DNA from: Mycobacterium sp. EPa45
GTDB taxonomy: Bacteria; Actinomycetota; Actinomycetes; Mycobacteriales; Mycobacteriaceae
Assembly (NCBI RefSeq): GCF_001021385.1
Contig: NZ_CP011773.1
Span: forward strand, 6,014,001-6,078,000
Length of the DNA stretch: 64,000 bases
Direction of reading: 5' to 3'
The notes under the pieces are model-generated. The model was not told the DNA's origin. It searched no databases and worked only from the letters and a program-made list of their open reading frames with translations. Below are positions 55,048 through 64,000 of this stretch, piece by piece. Every line of letters begins with the position of its first letter. Position 1 is the first letter of the stretch. Made by a program: the position numbers and the translations under genes.

Positions 55048-55527
55048 GTGAACCTTGGCCCCTGGGGTGATCTCACGATTCTTGCCGCCATGCTCGAGAT
55101 CGTCTTCGCCGCTTGCGTATTCGTATACATCGGCCGACTGGAGCGCCGCCCGCCGCACCCGATGGGCGAGCAGGTGGGTGCCCACAAAGCAGTGCTGGCG
55201 AAGGTCCGCAAACGTGATCCGCTGACGCGAGAAGAATTCGACTACGCGAGCGAACTGGTTGCCGACGCCCGCTCGCCGCTGGCGTACGCGATTCCCGCGG
55301 CGTTGTTCACCATCGGCTTCTTCTACGTCGTCGGCTGCCTGTTCATGTTGCATCTCGACGGCGGCAACCCTTCGTTCCGGACGTTCATCGGCGGCATCCC
55401 GATGCTGACGTCGATGAACATGGCCGCTCAGTTGCGCCGGGTGGCGGGAATGAAAAACAAATTGCGCGACATCCCGGTGGTCGAGAACCAGACCACCGAC
55501 CAGCTCACGTCCGTTGACCGCGACTGA
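55048..55527 (+). CDS. Hypothetical membrane protein
   Basis: A 159-residue protein from GTG 55048, preceded by AGGAGGGAG. Hydrophobic segments are ILAAMLEIVFAACVFVYIG at the start and LAYAIPAALFTIGFFYVVGCLF in the middle, giving two membrane helices with a charged loop. No family is recognised. It ends six bases before the convergent mmpL gene. Confidence 0.7.
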   Translation: MNLGPWGDLTILAAMLEIVFAACVFVYIGRLERRPPHPMGEQVGAHKAVLAKVRKRDPLTREEFDYASELVADARSPLAYAIPAALFTIGFFYVVGCLFMLHLDGGNPSFRTFIGGIPMLTSMNMAAQLRRVAGMKNKLRDIPVVENQTTDQLTSVDRD

Positions 55528-55533
55528 TTCTCG

Positions 55534-58410
55534 TCACTTCGGCGTTTTGGCGATCCCGTCGCCGTCCTCCCACAGCAGAAGCTGACGAACCGACTGGCGG
55601 GTTCCATACGGCTGAAGCATCCGGCTGGCGGGGCGGGGCCGCACCCTCAGTGGCCACCAGAACCAGCGACCGAGTAGTGCCGCGACCGCCGGCGTCATGA
55701 AGGACCGCACGATCAGCGTGTCGAACAGCAGGCCCAGGGCAATCGTCGTGCCGATCTGCCCGAGGATCCGTAAGTCGGCGAAGATGAACGACGCCATCGT
55801 CGCAGCGAAGACCAGACCAGCTGCCGTCACCACGGCACCTGACCCGGCCATCGCCCGGATGATGCCGGTGTTCACCCCGGCGTGGATCTCCTCTTTGAAC
55901 CGGGATATCAATAGCAGGTTGTAGTCGGATCCCACCGCCAGCAACAGGATGATGGCCAGCGCCAACACAATCCAGAACAGATGAATCCCGAAGATGTCCT
56001 GCCAGATCAACACTGACAGCCCGAACGAGGCACCCAGCGACAACGCCACGGTGCCGACGATCACGAACGCCGCGACGATGCTGCGGGTGATGAACATCAT
56101 CACGAGCAGGATCAGACTGAGCGCGGCGATCCCGGCGATCATGAGGTCGTACTCGGCCCCGTCCTGGATGTCCTTATAGGTGGCCGCGGTACCGGCGAGA
56201 TAGACCTTCGAGCCCGCCAGCGGCGTTCCCTTGACGGCCTCCTGCGCGGCGTGCCGAATCGAGTCGATGTGCGAAATGCCCTCGGGCGTGGCCGGATCAC
56301 CGTCGTGGGTGATGATCATCCGGGCGGCCTTGCCGTCGGGAGAGAGGAACAGCTTCATCCCGCGCACGAACTCCGGGTTGGTGAACGCCTCCGGCGGCAG
56401 ATAGAACGAGTCGTCGGTCTTGGAGGCGTCGTATGCCTGGCCCAGTGCAGTCGAGTTCTGCAGTGCCGCTTGCGCTTGGTCGTTGATGCCCGAGGTGGTG
56501 GCGTAGTTGGTCAGCGTCAGATCGCGGTTGGTCTGCTGACTCTCGATCTGCGGGGGGATCAGCGCCAGCAGCTTCGGTTGCAGCGCATCGAGTTTGGCGA
56601 TGCTCCCGGCCACATTACCCAGCTGGTCAGTCAGCGCATCAATGCCGTCGAGTGCGTCGAACAGAGATCGCAGCGCGGCACAGGCAGGAATGTCGTAACA
56701 GTGTGGCTCCCAATAGAAGTAGTTGCGCAGCGGCCGGAAGAAGTCGTCGAAGTTGGCGATCTTGTCGCGCAGGTCCTGGGCGGTGGCCACGGTGTCCTGG
56801 AAGGCCTTGGTCTGCTCGTCGGTGACCGCGCTGGACTGCTGCTGCAGCGCGTACTGCTGGCGCAGAATGTCGATCGAGTTGTTGATGACGTCGACCTGCT
56901 TGAGCAGGTCTTCTCCGCGAGCCTGTTGGAAGGGCAGATTGTTGATCTGAGAGGCACTTCCGGCGCTGATCTGGAACGGGATCGACGTGTGGTCCAGGGG
57001 CGTACCCAGCGGCCGGGTGATCGACTGCACCTGAGCGATTCCGTCGCTGTGGAACACCGCCTTGGCGACGCGCTCCAACAGGATCATGTCGGTGGAATTG
57101 CGTAAGTCGTGATCGGTCTCGATCATCAGCAGCTCGGGATTGAGCCGGGCCTGGGAGAAGTGGCGTTCGGCTGCGGTGTAGCCGACATTGGCCGGGGCAC
57201 TTGCCGGCATGTACCCCCGGGCGTCGTAGCTGGTCTTGTAGGCGGGCAACGCAATCAGACCGATCAGTGCGATGGCGACCGTCACCACGAGGACAGGACC
57301 GGGCCAACGCACGATCGCAGTACCGATGCGACGCCAGCCTTGGGTGCGCATCGGGCGGGCGGGTTCGAACAGGCCGAAGTGGCGGCCGATGATCAGCAGC
57401 GCCGGCGCCAGGGTCAGCGCCGCCACCACGGCGACGAGTACGCCGATGCCGGCCGGCACGCCGAGGCTGTTGAAGTACGGCAGCCGCGCGAACGTCAGAC
57501 ACAGCACCGCCCCGGCGATCGTGAGGCCGGAGCCGAGGATGATGTGCGCGGTCCCGTGATACATCGAGTTGTATGCCGAGACCCGGTCCTGCCCGGCATA
57601 GCGCGCTTCGTGGAAGCGGCCGAGCAGGAAGATCGCGTAGTCGGTGCCGGCGGCGATCACCAACAGCGTCAACAGGTTTGTCGAATAGGTCGACAGTTGG
57701 ATGATCCCGGCGTTCGCGAGCACGGCCACCGACCCGCGCGACGCGGTCAGCTCGATCATCACCGTGAAGATCACGAAGAACACCGTGGTGAGCCGGCGGT
57801 AGAGGAAGAACAGCATCACCGCGATCACCCCGATGGTGATCAGCGTGGTTTTCAGTGTGCCATGGCGGCCCACCTCGAACTGGTCGGTGACCAGGGGCGC
57901 CGCGCCGGTGACGTAGACCTTGAGGCCGGGCGGTGGCGGCGTGTTGTTGACGATGTTGCGCACCGAGTCGACCGACTCATTGGCCAGCGACTCGCCCTGG
58001 TTGCCGGCCAGATACAGCTGAACCAGCGCCGCCTTGCCGTCGGCGCTCTGCGAGCCGGCCGCCGTCAGCGGATCACCCCAGAAGTCCTGGATGTGCTGGA
58101 CGTGCTTGGTGTCCTGCTGGAGCTTCTTGATCAGGCCGTCGTAGTAGTGGTGGGCTTCGGCGCCGAGCGGCTGGTCACCTTCCAGGACGATCATCGCCGA
58201 ACTGTCGGAATCGAATTCGCCGAAGACCTTGCCGATCCGTTTCGCGGCCAGCAATGACGGCGAATCCTGCGGGCTCAGCGAGACGTTGTGCGACTCGGCA
58301 ACGGTTTCGAGCTGTGGGACGAAGACGTTGGTCACCACGGCCAGGCCGAGCCAGAACAGCGCGATGAGGACCGAGAACCGCCGGATGAAATCGGGAATCC
58401 GGTGGCTCAT
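55534..58410 (-). CDS. MmpL family RND lipid transporter
   Basis: A 958-residue exporter of the MmpL family with the 12-helix plan described for its paralogue at 28579, to which it is highly similar throughout. The proton-relay pairs [16 protein letters not shown] and [15 protein letters not shown] are present, as is the second-loop pair [13 protein letters not shown]. Its ATG overlaps the mmpS stop by four bases, so it is translated with MmpS, the usual accessory protein. Likely cargo are lipids or siderophores. Confidence 0.94.
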   Translation of the reverse strand: MSHRIPDFIRRFSVLIALFWLGLAVVTNVFVPQLETVAESHNVSLSPQDSPSLLAAKRIGKVFGEFDSDSSAMIVLEGDQPLGAEAHHYYDGLIKKLQQDTKHVQHIQDFWGDPLTAAGSQSADGKAALVQLYLAGNQGESLANESVDSVRNIVNNTPPPPGLKVYVTGAAPLVTDQFEVGRHGTLKTTLITIGVIAVMLFFLYRRLTTVFFVIFTVMIELTASRGSVAVLANAGIIQLSTYSTNLLTLLVIAAGTDYAIFLLGRFHEARYAGQDRVSAYNSMYHGTAHIILGSGLTIAGAVLCLTFARLPYFNSLGVPAGIGVLVAVVAALTLAPALLIIGRHFGLFEPARPMRTQGWRRIGTAIVRWPGPVLVVTVAIALIGLIALPAYKTSYDARGYMPASAPANVGYTAAERHFSQARLNPELLMIETDHDLRNSTDMILLERVAKAVFHSDGIAQVQSITRPLGTPLDHTSIPFQISAGSASQINNLPFQQARGEDLLKQVDVINNSIDILRQQYALQQQSSAVTDEQTKAFQDTVATAQDLRDKIANFDDFFRPLRNYFYWEPHCYDIPACAALRSLFDALDGIDALTDQLGNVAGSIAKLDALQPKLLALIPPQIESQQTNRDLTLTNYATTSGINDQAQAALQNSTALGQAYDASKTDDSFYLPPEAFTNPEFVRGMKLFLSPDGKAARMIITHDGDPATPEGISHIDSIRHAAQEAVKGTPLAGSKVYLAGTAATYKDIQDGAEYDLMIAGIAALSLILLVMMFITRSIVAAFVIVGTVALSLGASFGLSVLIWQDIFGIHLFWIVLALAIILLLAVGSDYNLLLISRFKEEIHAGVNTGIIRAMAGSGAVVTAAGLVFAATMASFIFADLRILGQIGTTIALGLLFDTLIVRSFMTPAVAALLGRWFWWPLRVRPRPASRMLQPYGTRQSVRQLLLWEDGDGIAKTPK

Positions 58411-58853
58411 CCCGACTTGTCCAGGCAGTAGGTGAAGGCGTTGAGCGTGTTCACCGTCCGCTCGTCTTTGACGACATCGTCGATCTTGATGCGGCAGCCG
58501 ATCGAGTCGCTGTCGCCCTGGGCGGAAACGTTGACGAAGACCGCAGGCTGCGTGGTGGTCGTGTCATACGCCCACGGCAGCGTGACGGAATCGGCGCGTT
58601 GCGGCTGCGCGTTCACGTCCAGGTAGGTGATGGTCGCGACGGTGCCCGGTGGGCCGAAGACCTCCAGGACCACGTGCTTGGGGTTGAACGGGACGATGTC
58701 GTTGCCCGCCCCGCTGGGTGTGGAGGTCACATCGTGGGAGGCGAAGATGCCATGCAGCCGATACACAGCAAAGCCCGCCACTGCGACGACGACGACCGCC
58801 ACCAGCAGCATCCAGCGTTGGCTGAGCCGTCGGCTGAGCGAAACCCGCTGCAT
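58407..58853 (-). CDS. MmpS family accessory protein
   Basis: A 148-residue MmpS protein: an N-terminal membrane helix ([20 protein letters not shown]) and an extracytoplasmic beta-sandwich with [19 protein letters not shown] and two cysteines ([19 protein letters not shown]). ATG 58853 is favoured over 58868 because AAAGGG lies about eight bases upstream. It assists the MmpL encoded downstream. TACCGTAC-type repeats lie in the promoter region. Confidence 0.92.
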   Translation of the reverse strand: MQRVSLSRRLSQRWMLLVAVVVVAVAGFAVYRLHGIFASHDVTSTPSGAGNDIVPFNPKHVVLEVFGPPGTVATITYLDVNAQPQRADSVTLPWAYDTTTTQPAVFVNVSAQGDSDSIGCRIKIDDVVKDERTVNTLNAFTYCLDKSG

Positions 58854-58885
58854 CCGTGACCCTTTCATGAGCGGCGACAGGCGCG

Positions 58886-58896
58886 GACGGTACGGC
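58886..58896. promoter_or_regulatory. Repeat before mmpS (proximal)
   Basis: GACGGTACGGC, whose complement reads GCCGTACCGTC, lies 33 bases before mmpS and shares the CGTACCGTC core with the repeat in front of the orphan mmpL at 28468. Confidence 0.45.
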
Positions 58897-58925
58897 GTTC
58901 TCTAGGACTGCTTATCAACTAGATT

Positions 58926-58940
58926 GACCGTACGGTACCG
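58926..58940. promoter_or_regulatory. Palindrome before mmpS-mmpL
   Basis: GACCGTACGGTACCG contains the perfect palindrome ACCGTACGGT (58927-58936) overlapping GGTACC. It lies 73 bases before mmpS and shows the same TACCGTAC theme as the sites near the TetR gene at 27.8 kb. Confidence 0.5.
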
Positions 58941-58972
58941 GACCGGACTCCACAACAGCGGAGCGGGATCAG

Positions 58973-59806
58973 CTAGCCGCCGCGGTACTCGGCAACTTTC
59001 TGTGCATAGTCATCGAGCAGCCGAAGTGAGTCGTCTCGTGATTTCGTCGGCAGCAGCAGGTTCGCCTGGCGGTATCCGAGCCCGTCGAGTGCCTGCCAGT
59101 AGTCGAGGTTGACCGGCGTCCCGAACGTCGTCAGAAGGACGTCGTGGTCGGCACCCGAGCGAATCTGCTCGATCCGTTGGGTCAGCCTTTCGACCGGCAG
59201 CGGGTTGGAGATCCAGCCGGCCTGGTGGCGGATGATCCGCTTGACGGTCGCGTTCGAGTCGCCACCGATCACGATCGGCGGGTGCGGTTTCTGTACCGGC
59301 TTCGGTCTGGCATAGGAAGGTTCGAACTCGACGAACTGTCCGTGATACTCGGCCGGCTCATCGGTCCACAGTGCCTTGATCGCTTCGATTCGTTCGTCCA
59401 ATAGGGTGCCGCGCGTCTTCGGGTCGGTGCCGTGATCTCGCATCTCCTCGAGGTTCCAACCGGCGCCGACGCCGAACACGAACCGGCCGCCGGAGATCAG
59501 GTCAATGCTGGCCGCCTCCTTGGCCGTGGTGATCGGGTCCCGCTGGATGAGCAGGGCGATCCCGGTGATCAGCTCGATGCTCGAGGTGACCGCCGCCGCG
59601 GCGGCGAGGGTGACGAACGGGTCCAGCGTGCGGTAGTAGACCGACGGCAGATCGCCCCCCTGCGGGTACGGGGATTCGCGGCTGGCCGGGATGTGCGTGT
59701 GCTCGGCGATGGCCAACGCGTGGAAGCCCCGCTCCTCGATCGCGCGGGCCAGGGAGATCGTGTCGATGGTGTCGTCATTGACGAAGGTCGAGATGCCGAA
59801 TTCCAT
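58973..59806 (-). CDS. LLM-class flavin/F420-dependent oxidoreductase
   Basis: A 277-residue luciferase-like barrel protein. It begins MEFGISTFVNDDTI and has IAEHTHIP and LISGGRFVFGVGAGWNLEEM, signatures of F420-dependent LLM enzymes common in mycobacteria. The substrate is unknown. ATG 59806 is chosen; GTG 59815 is possible. A second LLM gene lies 35 bases upstream on the same strand. Confidence 0.85.
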   Translation of the reverse strand: MEFGISTFVNDDTIDTISLARAIEERGFHALAIAEHTHIPASRESPYPQGGDLPSVYYRTLDPFVTLAAAAAVTSSIELITGIALLIQRDPITTAKEAASIDLISGGRFVFGVGAGWNLEEMRDHGTDPKTRGTLLDERIEAIKALWTDEPAEYHGQFVEFEPSYARPKPVQKPHPPIVIGGDSNATVKRIIRHQAGWISNPLPVERLTQRIEQIRSGADHDVLLTTFGTPVNLDYWQALDGLGYRQANLLLPTKSRDDSLRLLDDYAQKVAEYRGG

Positions 59807-59841
59807 AACGCCCACACTGCCACTGTCTCCGGCCGCGAGTG

Positions 59842-60792
59842 TCAGGCGAGCTCGTCGATCAGCGAGGCGATGAACGCCTGCGTCCGTTCTCGCGATGCTC
59901 GCCGTTCATCGGCGTCCCGGCCCAGCGGTACGACTCGGGCGGCGAGGTCGGTGACCCCGGCGTCGCGATAGCGCCGCAGCCGGGACACCACTGTCGCCTC
60001 GTCACCGGCCGCCATCGTGTCCCCGACGTCCTCGGCGTCGCCGTGTTCGAGCAGCCGGACGTAATTGGGTGAGAAGTCGGCGTGGCCGAGTACGTCGCTG
60101 GCATAGGTCCGGGCTTCGTCGACGTCTCTGTCAGCGCAGAGCGCCACTGGGACACCGGAGACGACTCTGGTCTTCGAGGTCCCGGCTGCGGCGGTCAGCG
60201 TTGGCACCACATAATCGCCGATCGCGCGCTCGTCGGCCATCCACAGGATGGTTCCGCCGGCGCGCTCACCGGCGATCTTCAGCATCGTCGGGCCGAGCGC
60301 CGCGAGCAGGATCGGCACCTGTTCATCGGCGACATCGATGGGGCTGTGCACGCTGAACGTGCCGTTGTCGACGTCGACGGTGCCCGGTCCCTCAAATGCC
60401 CTGCCGAGTACATCGAGGTAGTCGCGCACCAGCTTGGCGGGCCGGTCATAGTTCAAACCCAGCTGGTCGGTGATGATCCAGTGGTGCGACGGACCGAGCC
60501 CCAGCGCCAACCGGCCGGCGCAGGCGACCTGGGTGGTGAGCGCCTGCTGCGCCATGATCAGCGGGTGGCGAGTCTGGATGGGGACCACCGCGGTGCCGAT
60601 CTCGATCCGCTCGGTCACCTGCCCCAGTAGCGCCACTGCCGTCAGGGCGTCGAGGTATCCGGGCACCTGTGGAATCCAGAACGAGGCGAATCCCTGGTCC
60701 TCGGCGACCTTTCCGTCGTCGAGCAGTCCCGTGAGCCGATCCTTACGCAGGCGTTCCTTGTCAGAACCCACCATCAATCCAATGCGCATCAC
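59842..60792 (-). CDS. LLM-class F420-dependent oxidoreductase
   Basis: A 316-residue LLM enzyme. MRIGLMVGSDK, FWIPQVPGYLDALTAVALLGQVTERIEIGTAVVPIQTRHP and LALGLGPSHHWI are typical of the F420-dependent subgroup. It lies nine bases after the EthD-like gene and before another LLM gene, forming a tight operon of redox enzymes with an epimerase-like SDR at its head. Confidence 0.85.
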   Translation of the reverse strand: MMRIGLMVGSDKERLRKDRLTGLLDDGKVAEDQGFASFWIPQVPGYLDALTAVALLGQVTERIEIGTAVVPIQTRHPLIMAQQALTTQVACAGRLALGLGPSHHWIITDQLGLNYDRPAKLVRDYLDVLGRAFEGPGTVDVDNGTFSVHSPIDVADEQVPILLAALGPTMLKIAGERAGGTILWMADERAIGDYVVPTLTAAAGTSKTRVVSGVPVALCADRDVDEARTYASDVLGHADFSPNYVRLLEHGDAEDVGDTMAAGDEATVVSRLRRYRDAGVTDLAARVVPLGRDADERRASRERTQAFIASLIDELA

Positions 60793-60801
60793 AGTCTCCG
60801 T

Positions 60802-61533
60802 TCACGGCACATAGCGGTCCCACTCGTGCGGGACAAGGGTGTGAAACGGTGCGGCCAGTAGGACTTCGGTCGCTCGTTGTCGGAGCGCCGGTTGCAGTCG
60901 CTCGGCGACGGCGACCGGGTCGTCGTCGAGGAAGCAGTAGGTGAGCGACTGGCCGCTGGGCGCGTTGGCGAGCTTGGCGTCGACGTCGAGCGCTCTGGCC
61001 GTCCAGGTTCCTGCCACCCCGTCGATGTCGAGCAAATGGTCGGTAGGCCCGTCGCCGCGCTCGAGCAGCAGGTAGACGCCTTTGGCCGGCCACCAGGGCA
61101 GGACATCGGCGCCGATCTTGACTCGGTCTGCGGCCCTTCGGCTTTCGACGTCGTAGACACCGCGTTCGACCGGCGGCAGCAGTGTCAGCTTGCGGCCTGC
61201 GTCGCCGAGTGCCTGCGAGAGATCGAGGAAGCCGTCCATTCCGCTGGGCGCGGTGAAGAAGTACGTCATCACGTGGTCGATCTCGTCGTACTGGCCGGCG
61301 CTCGCCGCGCGGGCGACCCGGCAGTCCGGGGTCGACACCAACCGCAGCGAGGCGCGGACCGCCGACAACCGATGCTGCTCGGGACGGTGATCGAGGGTGT
61401 GCCAGCGCAGATACTCGGCGTCGGTGCCCTCGGGGTGGCGGCGGGCCATCGACACGAACAGTGTGGTGATGTCTCCGCTGCCGTTGACGAGAACGCCCTG
61501 CACGTAGTCGGACGGGGTTCCGGGTAGTGACAT
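60802..61533 (-). CDS. EthD-like/dimeric alpha-beta barrel protein (tentative)
   Basis: A 243-residue protein of uncertain family. TTLFVSMARRHPEGTDAEYLRWHTLDHRPEQHRLSAVRASLRLV resembles EthD-like ferredoxin-fold proteins, and the second half might be a repeat of the same fold. ATG 61533 is favoured because GAGG lies six bases upstream. It is eight bases after the epimerase gene and nine before the LLM gene, so it belongs to the operon. Confidence 0.55.
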   Translation of the reverse strand: MSLPGTPSDYVQGVLVNGSGDITTLFVSMARRHPEGTDAEYLRWHTLDHRPEQHRLSAVRASLRLVSTPDCRVARAASAGQYDEIDHVMTYFFTAPSGMDGFLDLSQALGDAGRKLTLLPPVERGVYDVESRRAADRVKIGADVLPWWPAKGVYLLLERGDGPTDHLLDIDGVAGTWTARALDVDAKLANAPSGQSLTYCFLDDDPVAVAERLQPALRQRATEVLLAAPFHTLVPHEWDRYVP

Positions 61534-61541
61534 GGCGTTCC

Positions 61542-62462
61542 TCAAAGCTCAGGGGAGGTCAACAGTTCGGGATTGCGGGCCTCGATCATGCGTCGAAACC
61601 CTTCGCGCCAGGGCACTTTCGTCCTACCGAGCACTTCGTGCATGTAGGTGACGTCGGGCCACAGCGGGGTGTGCGCGTCGGCGGTGTAGTCGAGGACCGG
61701 CTCGACGCCGACGAGCTCGCTCATGTAGGCGCAGTAGTCCTCGACGCTGACTGTCTCGCTGCCAGCCCAGTTGACGATGATCGGCGGGGTGCCGGCGACC
61801 TCCATGGCACGGATACCGAGCTCGACGTAGTCGTCTTCGTAGATGGGGTTGTAATTGTTGGGCTTGTCGGGATGCAGCCGAATCGGCTTGCCGGCCAGCA
61901 TCATCTGCAGCCGATCGGCGGGTGCACCGCCTTCGGGACCGTAGGTGGAGCAGATCCGGATGATCGTCAGCGGGATGCCGAACTGCATGGCGATCCACGT
62001 GCAGGTCTGCTCGGCGGCAATCTTCGAGAAGCTGTAGTTGGCGCGCAAGGGCACCCCGGGCGGGTCGTCTTCGCGTAGTGGTCGTCGGCCTTGGTAGGCG
62101 TAGATCGAGCCGGTCGAGCAGTACACGAACCCTTTGGCCGAGCGGCAGTGGTAGAGCAGGTCACCGGATTTCTGGGCGTTGGTGTCGACGCAACGGACCC
62201 AGTCGTCGGCGCCGGGATCGACGGCGGCGTGGAAGACGTAGGTGAAATCGTCGGGCAGGGCGGAGAAGTCGCCCCTGCTGATATCCAGCGCGATCGGGGT
62301 GATGCCGGCGGCGCGCAGCCGATCCCGGTCATGCTCGTTGCGCAACCGCGCGGCGCCCCACACCTCGTTGCGCTGCGCCAGCGCACGGGCGATCGGGAAC
62401 GCGATCTTGCCGGTGGCGCCGGTGATGAGGACCTTCTCTGCGTCGAGCATCCCATCAGTCAT
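61542..62462 (-). CDS. NAD-dependent epimerase/dehydratase-like extended SDR
   Basis: A 306-residue extended SDR. The cofactor motif VLITGATGKIAFPIA and the active-site YSFSK (Y-x-x-x-K) are present, as is GSIYAYQG. Such enzymes act on nucleotide sugars or on hydroxysteroids. It is the first gene of the minus-strand operon and is divergent from the acyl-CoA dehydrogenase, 44 bases apart, with the palindrome AAGTACTT at 62485-62492 in the gap. Confidence 0.83.
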   Translation of the reverse strand: MTDGMLDAEKVLITGATGKIAFPIARALAQRNEVWGAARLRNEHDRDRLRAAGITPIALDISRGDFSALPDDFTYVFHAAVDPGADDWVRCVDTNAQKSGDLLYHCRSAKGFVYCSTGSIYAYQGRRPLREDDPPGVPLRANYSFSKIAAEQTCTWIAMQFGIPLTIIRICSTYGPEGGAPADRLQMMLAGKPIRLHPDKPNNYNPIYEDDYVELGIRAMEVAGTPPIIVNWAGSETVSVEDYCAYMSELVGVEPVLDYTADAHTPLWPDVTYMHEVLGRTKVPWREGFRRMIEARNPELLTSPEL

Positions 62463-62506
62463 AGCGCACCGGGCGGGGAATGTTAAGTACTTGATATGTT
62501 GGGTCG

Positions 62507-63682
62507 GTGCAACTGACCTTCGACCCGGATGTGGAGGCGTTCCGCGCGGAGTTCATCGAGTTCCTCGACCGGCATCTGCCGTCGGAGGCCGAGGCGGCCG
62601 AGCGGTCCCGGTCGACGTCGCACGTTCCGGCTTGGGCGCGCCGCTGGCAGCAACTGCAGTTCGACCACGGCTGGCTGCTGCCCGGTAACCCGCCGGAGTT
62701 CGGCGGCCGCAACGCCACCGTGCTGCAGCAGTTCGTGCACCGCGAAGAGTTGGCGCGGCGGCGGATCTATCACGTGTTCAACCCGCAGGGCGTCGGCATC
62801 ATCGCCGCATCACTGCTGTCGTTCGGCACCGATGAACAGAAGCAGCGATGGGCCGTACCGATCTTGCGCGCGCAGATGACGGCCTCGCTGGGGATGAGCG
62901 AGCCGGGCGCCGGCTCGGACCTGGCCGGACTATCGACCCGCGCGAGTGTGGACGGTGACCATTTCACGGTCAACGGGCAGAAAGTATGGACCTCCGGCGC
63001 GCACGACGCCGACGTCATCCTGACGTTCGTACGCACCGATCCAGATGCCCCGCGGCACAAGGGAATCAGTGCGCTACTCATCCCGACCGGCACCCCGGGC
63101 GTCGTCTGCCGGCCCTTTCCGTCGGTGCATGACCGCGAAGTGCTGGACTTCAACGAGGTGTTCTTCACCGACGTGACCGTGCCTGCCGAGAATCTGCTCG
63201 GTCCGCTGCATGGCGGCTGGAAGGTGGCCAACGGCTCACTGGGCCACGAGCGCACCATGATGTGGATGGCGTTCGCCAATCGGCTGGAGCAACTGCTCGA
63301 GGACTTCGATCCGGTCGGTGAAATCAACAGGGATCGCTATGCGACTGCCGTGATGGACTACTACGCGCTGCGGTTGCTCGGGTCGGTGGCGGTCAGCCAG
63401 GCGGCTCGAGGCGAGCGGGATGTGCCGGCGGTGTCGGTGCTCAAGGTCCTGGGTTCGGAGTCCGAACAGAACGCGGCGCGTTATGCGCTCGAGGCGGCGG
63501 GGGCAGACGGGCTGGTGGACCCGGCACTGACCGCGCCGTACAACGCTTACGCCCCAGAGCTTTTCGGTGCGAGCTGGTTCGCTCGGTACATCACCACATA
63601 CGCGGGCACGATTGCGGGCGGAACGTCGGAGATCCAGCGCAATATCATCGCCCAACGGGTATTGGGATTGCCTGCGCGCTGA
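62507..63682 (+). CDS. Acyl-CoA dehydrogenase
   Basis: A 391-residue FadE-type flavoprotein. MSEPGAGSDLAGL and KVWTSGAHDADVIL give FAD contacts; the catalytic glutamate is in GGTSEIQRNIIAQRVLGL. GTG 62507 is the start. It oxidises an acyl-CoA to the enoyl-CoA and is likely under the same control as the divergent epimerase-like gene. Confidence 0.88.
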   Translation: MQLTFDPDVEAFRAEFIEFLDRHLPSEAEAAERSRSTSHVPAWARRWQQLQFDHGWLLPGNPPEFGGRNATVLQQFVHREELARRRIYHVFNPQGVGIIAASLLSFGTDEQKQRWAVPILRAQMTASLGMSEPGAGSDLAGLSTRASVDGDHFTVNGQKVWTSGAHDADVILTFVRTDPDAPRHKGISALLIPTGTPGVVCRPFPSVHDREVLDFNEVFFTDVTVPAENLLGPLHGGWKVANGSLGHERTMMWMAFANRLEQLLEDFDPVGEINRDRYATAVMDYYALRLLGSVAVSQAARGERDVPAVSVLKVLGSESEQNAARYALEAAGADGLVDPALTAPYNAYAPELFGASWFARYITTYAGTIAGGTSEIQRNIIAQRVLGLPAR

Positions 63683-63696
63683 GGAATAATTCAGCA

Positions 63697-63864
63697 ATGA
63701 AGAAGAAGCCGCTGACGCCGCGCGACAAGCTCGTGCTCGCCGTCGTCGTGGCCATCTTCGTGGCGGTGATCGCCGGATTCGTCGCGCTGTTCGTCGATGG
63801 GTCTTCACCGGCCTTCCACCGCTGCGGGAAGGACCCGTGCCCGTTCAGCATCGGGGCACCCTAG
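63697..63864 (+). CDS. Tiny membrane protein
   Basis: A 55-residue protein, MKKKPLTPRDKLVLAVVVA... with one helix and a short tail carrying two cysteines (RCGKDPCPF). It starts 14 bases after the acyl-CoA dehydrogenase stop and may be co-transcribed. No family is recognised. Confidence 0.55.
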   Translation: MKKKPLTPRDKLVLAVVVAIFVAVIAGFVALFVDGSSPAFHRCGKDPCPFSIGAP

Positions 63865-63868
63865 CCCG

Positions 63869-64000
63869 CTAGGGCAGCTTCGCCTCCAATCCCGCAATGA
63901 CGGTGTCCACGCTGAATTCGAGCTGCCGGCCGTCATCAGGTGACGCGTCGCGGGCCGCCACCACTTGGCGCAGTACCGGAAAGTCTTCTGCAGCAGCAGT
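63869..64000 (-). CDS. TetR-family regulator, C-terminal part
   Basis: The minus strand is open from the window edge to a TAG at 63869. The segment reads AEDFPVLRQVVAARDASPDDGRQLEFSVDTVIAGLEAKLP, which resembles the ending of TetR regulators with the LEFGLD.I..GLEA pattern. The DNA-binding domain lies outside the window. It converges on the tiny membrane protein, with a CCCTAG...CTAGGG repeat at the joint. Confidence 0.6.
   Translation of the reverse strand, partial: TAAAEDFPVLRQVVAARDASPDDGRQLEFSVDTVIAGLEAKLP

Overview
The window is about 64 kb of high-GC actinobacterial DNA, best explained as chromosome of an environmental, fast-growing type of mycobacterium (Mycolicibacterium-like). The evidence is an antigen 85 mycolyltransferase, MmpS/MmpL lipid exporters, a secreted cutinase, a 13E12/DUF222 HNH protein, a mycothiol-dependent (MDMPI-like) enzyme, F420-type LLM oxidoreductases, an Rv2525c-like DUF1906 protein and many FadE/SDR enzymes. 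I saw no tRNA, rRNA, CRISPR array, insertion sequence or prophage. Genus-level placement is an inference from gene content.

Layout. 1-9.7 kb: the 3' end of nagA, a DUF4262 protein, an antigen 85 paralogue, a coupled Abi-alpha/DUF445 pair, a VOC protein, the HNH protein, a DsbA-like and a mycothiol-dependent enzyme, and two peptidoglycan enzymes (a VanY-like peptidase and a lipoprotein transglycosylase). 9.7-10.5 kb: a nickel superoxide dismutase with its divergent maturation protease. 10.5-17.2 kb: a Nudix hydrolase, an ADH-SnoaL-SDR operon with a divergent IclR regulator, a cutinase and a TetR regulator. 17.3-25.5 kb: a catabolic island (two amidohydrolases, a fused double acyl-CoA dehydrogenase, a frameshifted FMN monooxygenase next to a permease remnant, an SDR and an alpha/beta hydrolase), probably controlled by the divergent TetR.

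25.6-32 kb: a nitroreductase, two exported envelope enzymes, and a TetR gene followed by an orphan mmpL. 32-44.6 kb: a cyclase/ATPase/LuxR regulator, a frameshifted small gene, release factor 3, a PknH-sensor-like lipoprotein, SDR/MFS/LysR genes and a HadA/HadB-type fused dehydratase. 44.6-54.9 kb: the most striking block. A CheB-like methylesterase, a CheR methyltransferase, a 1187-residue hybrid kinase with three receiver domains and a REC-GGDEF-EAL protein form one tight minus-strand operon. A GAF-EAL-PAS-GGDEF protein is divergent from it. There is no chemoreceptor, CheA or CheW, so this looks like a chemotaxis-derived circuit rewired to cyclic-di-GMP. 55-58.9 kb: an mmpS-mmpL operon paralogous to the orphan mmpL. 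58.9-64 kb: two LLM oxidoreductases, an EthD-like protein, a nucleoside-sugar-epimerase-type SDR, an acyl-CoA dehydrogenase, a tiny membrane protein and the 3' end of a TetR gene.

Cross-links. The orphan mmpL at 28.6 kb begins with a ribosome-binding site and first codons nearly identical to those of mmpS at 58.85 kb, and both promoters carry TACCGTAC-type repeats. This suggests a duplicated operon that lost mmpS, with shared control by the TetR at 27.8 kb. Two genes (22.7 kb and 35.8 kb) are each broken by what looks like loss of one base in a short C/G run, so either recent decay or sequence error is possible.
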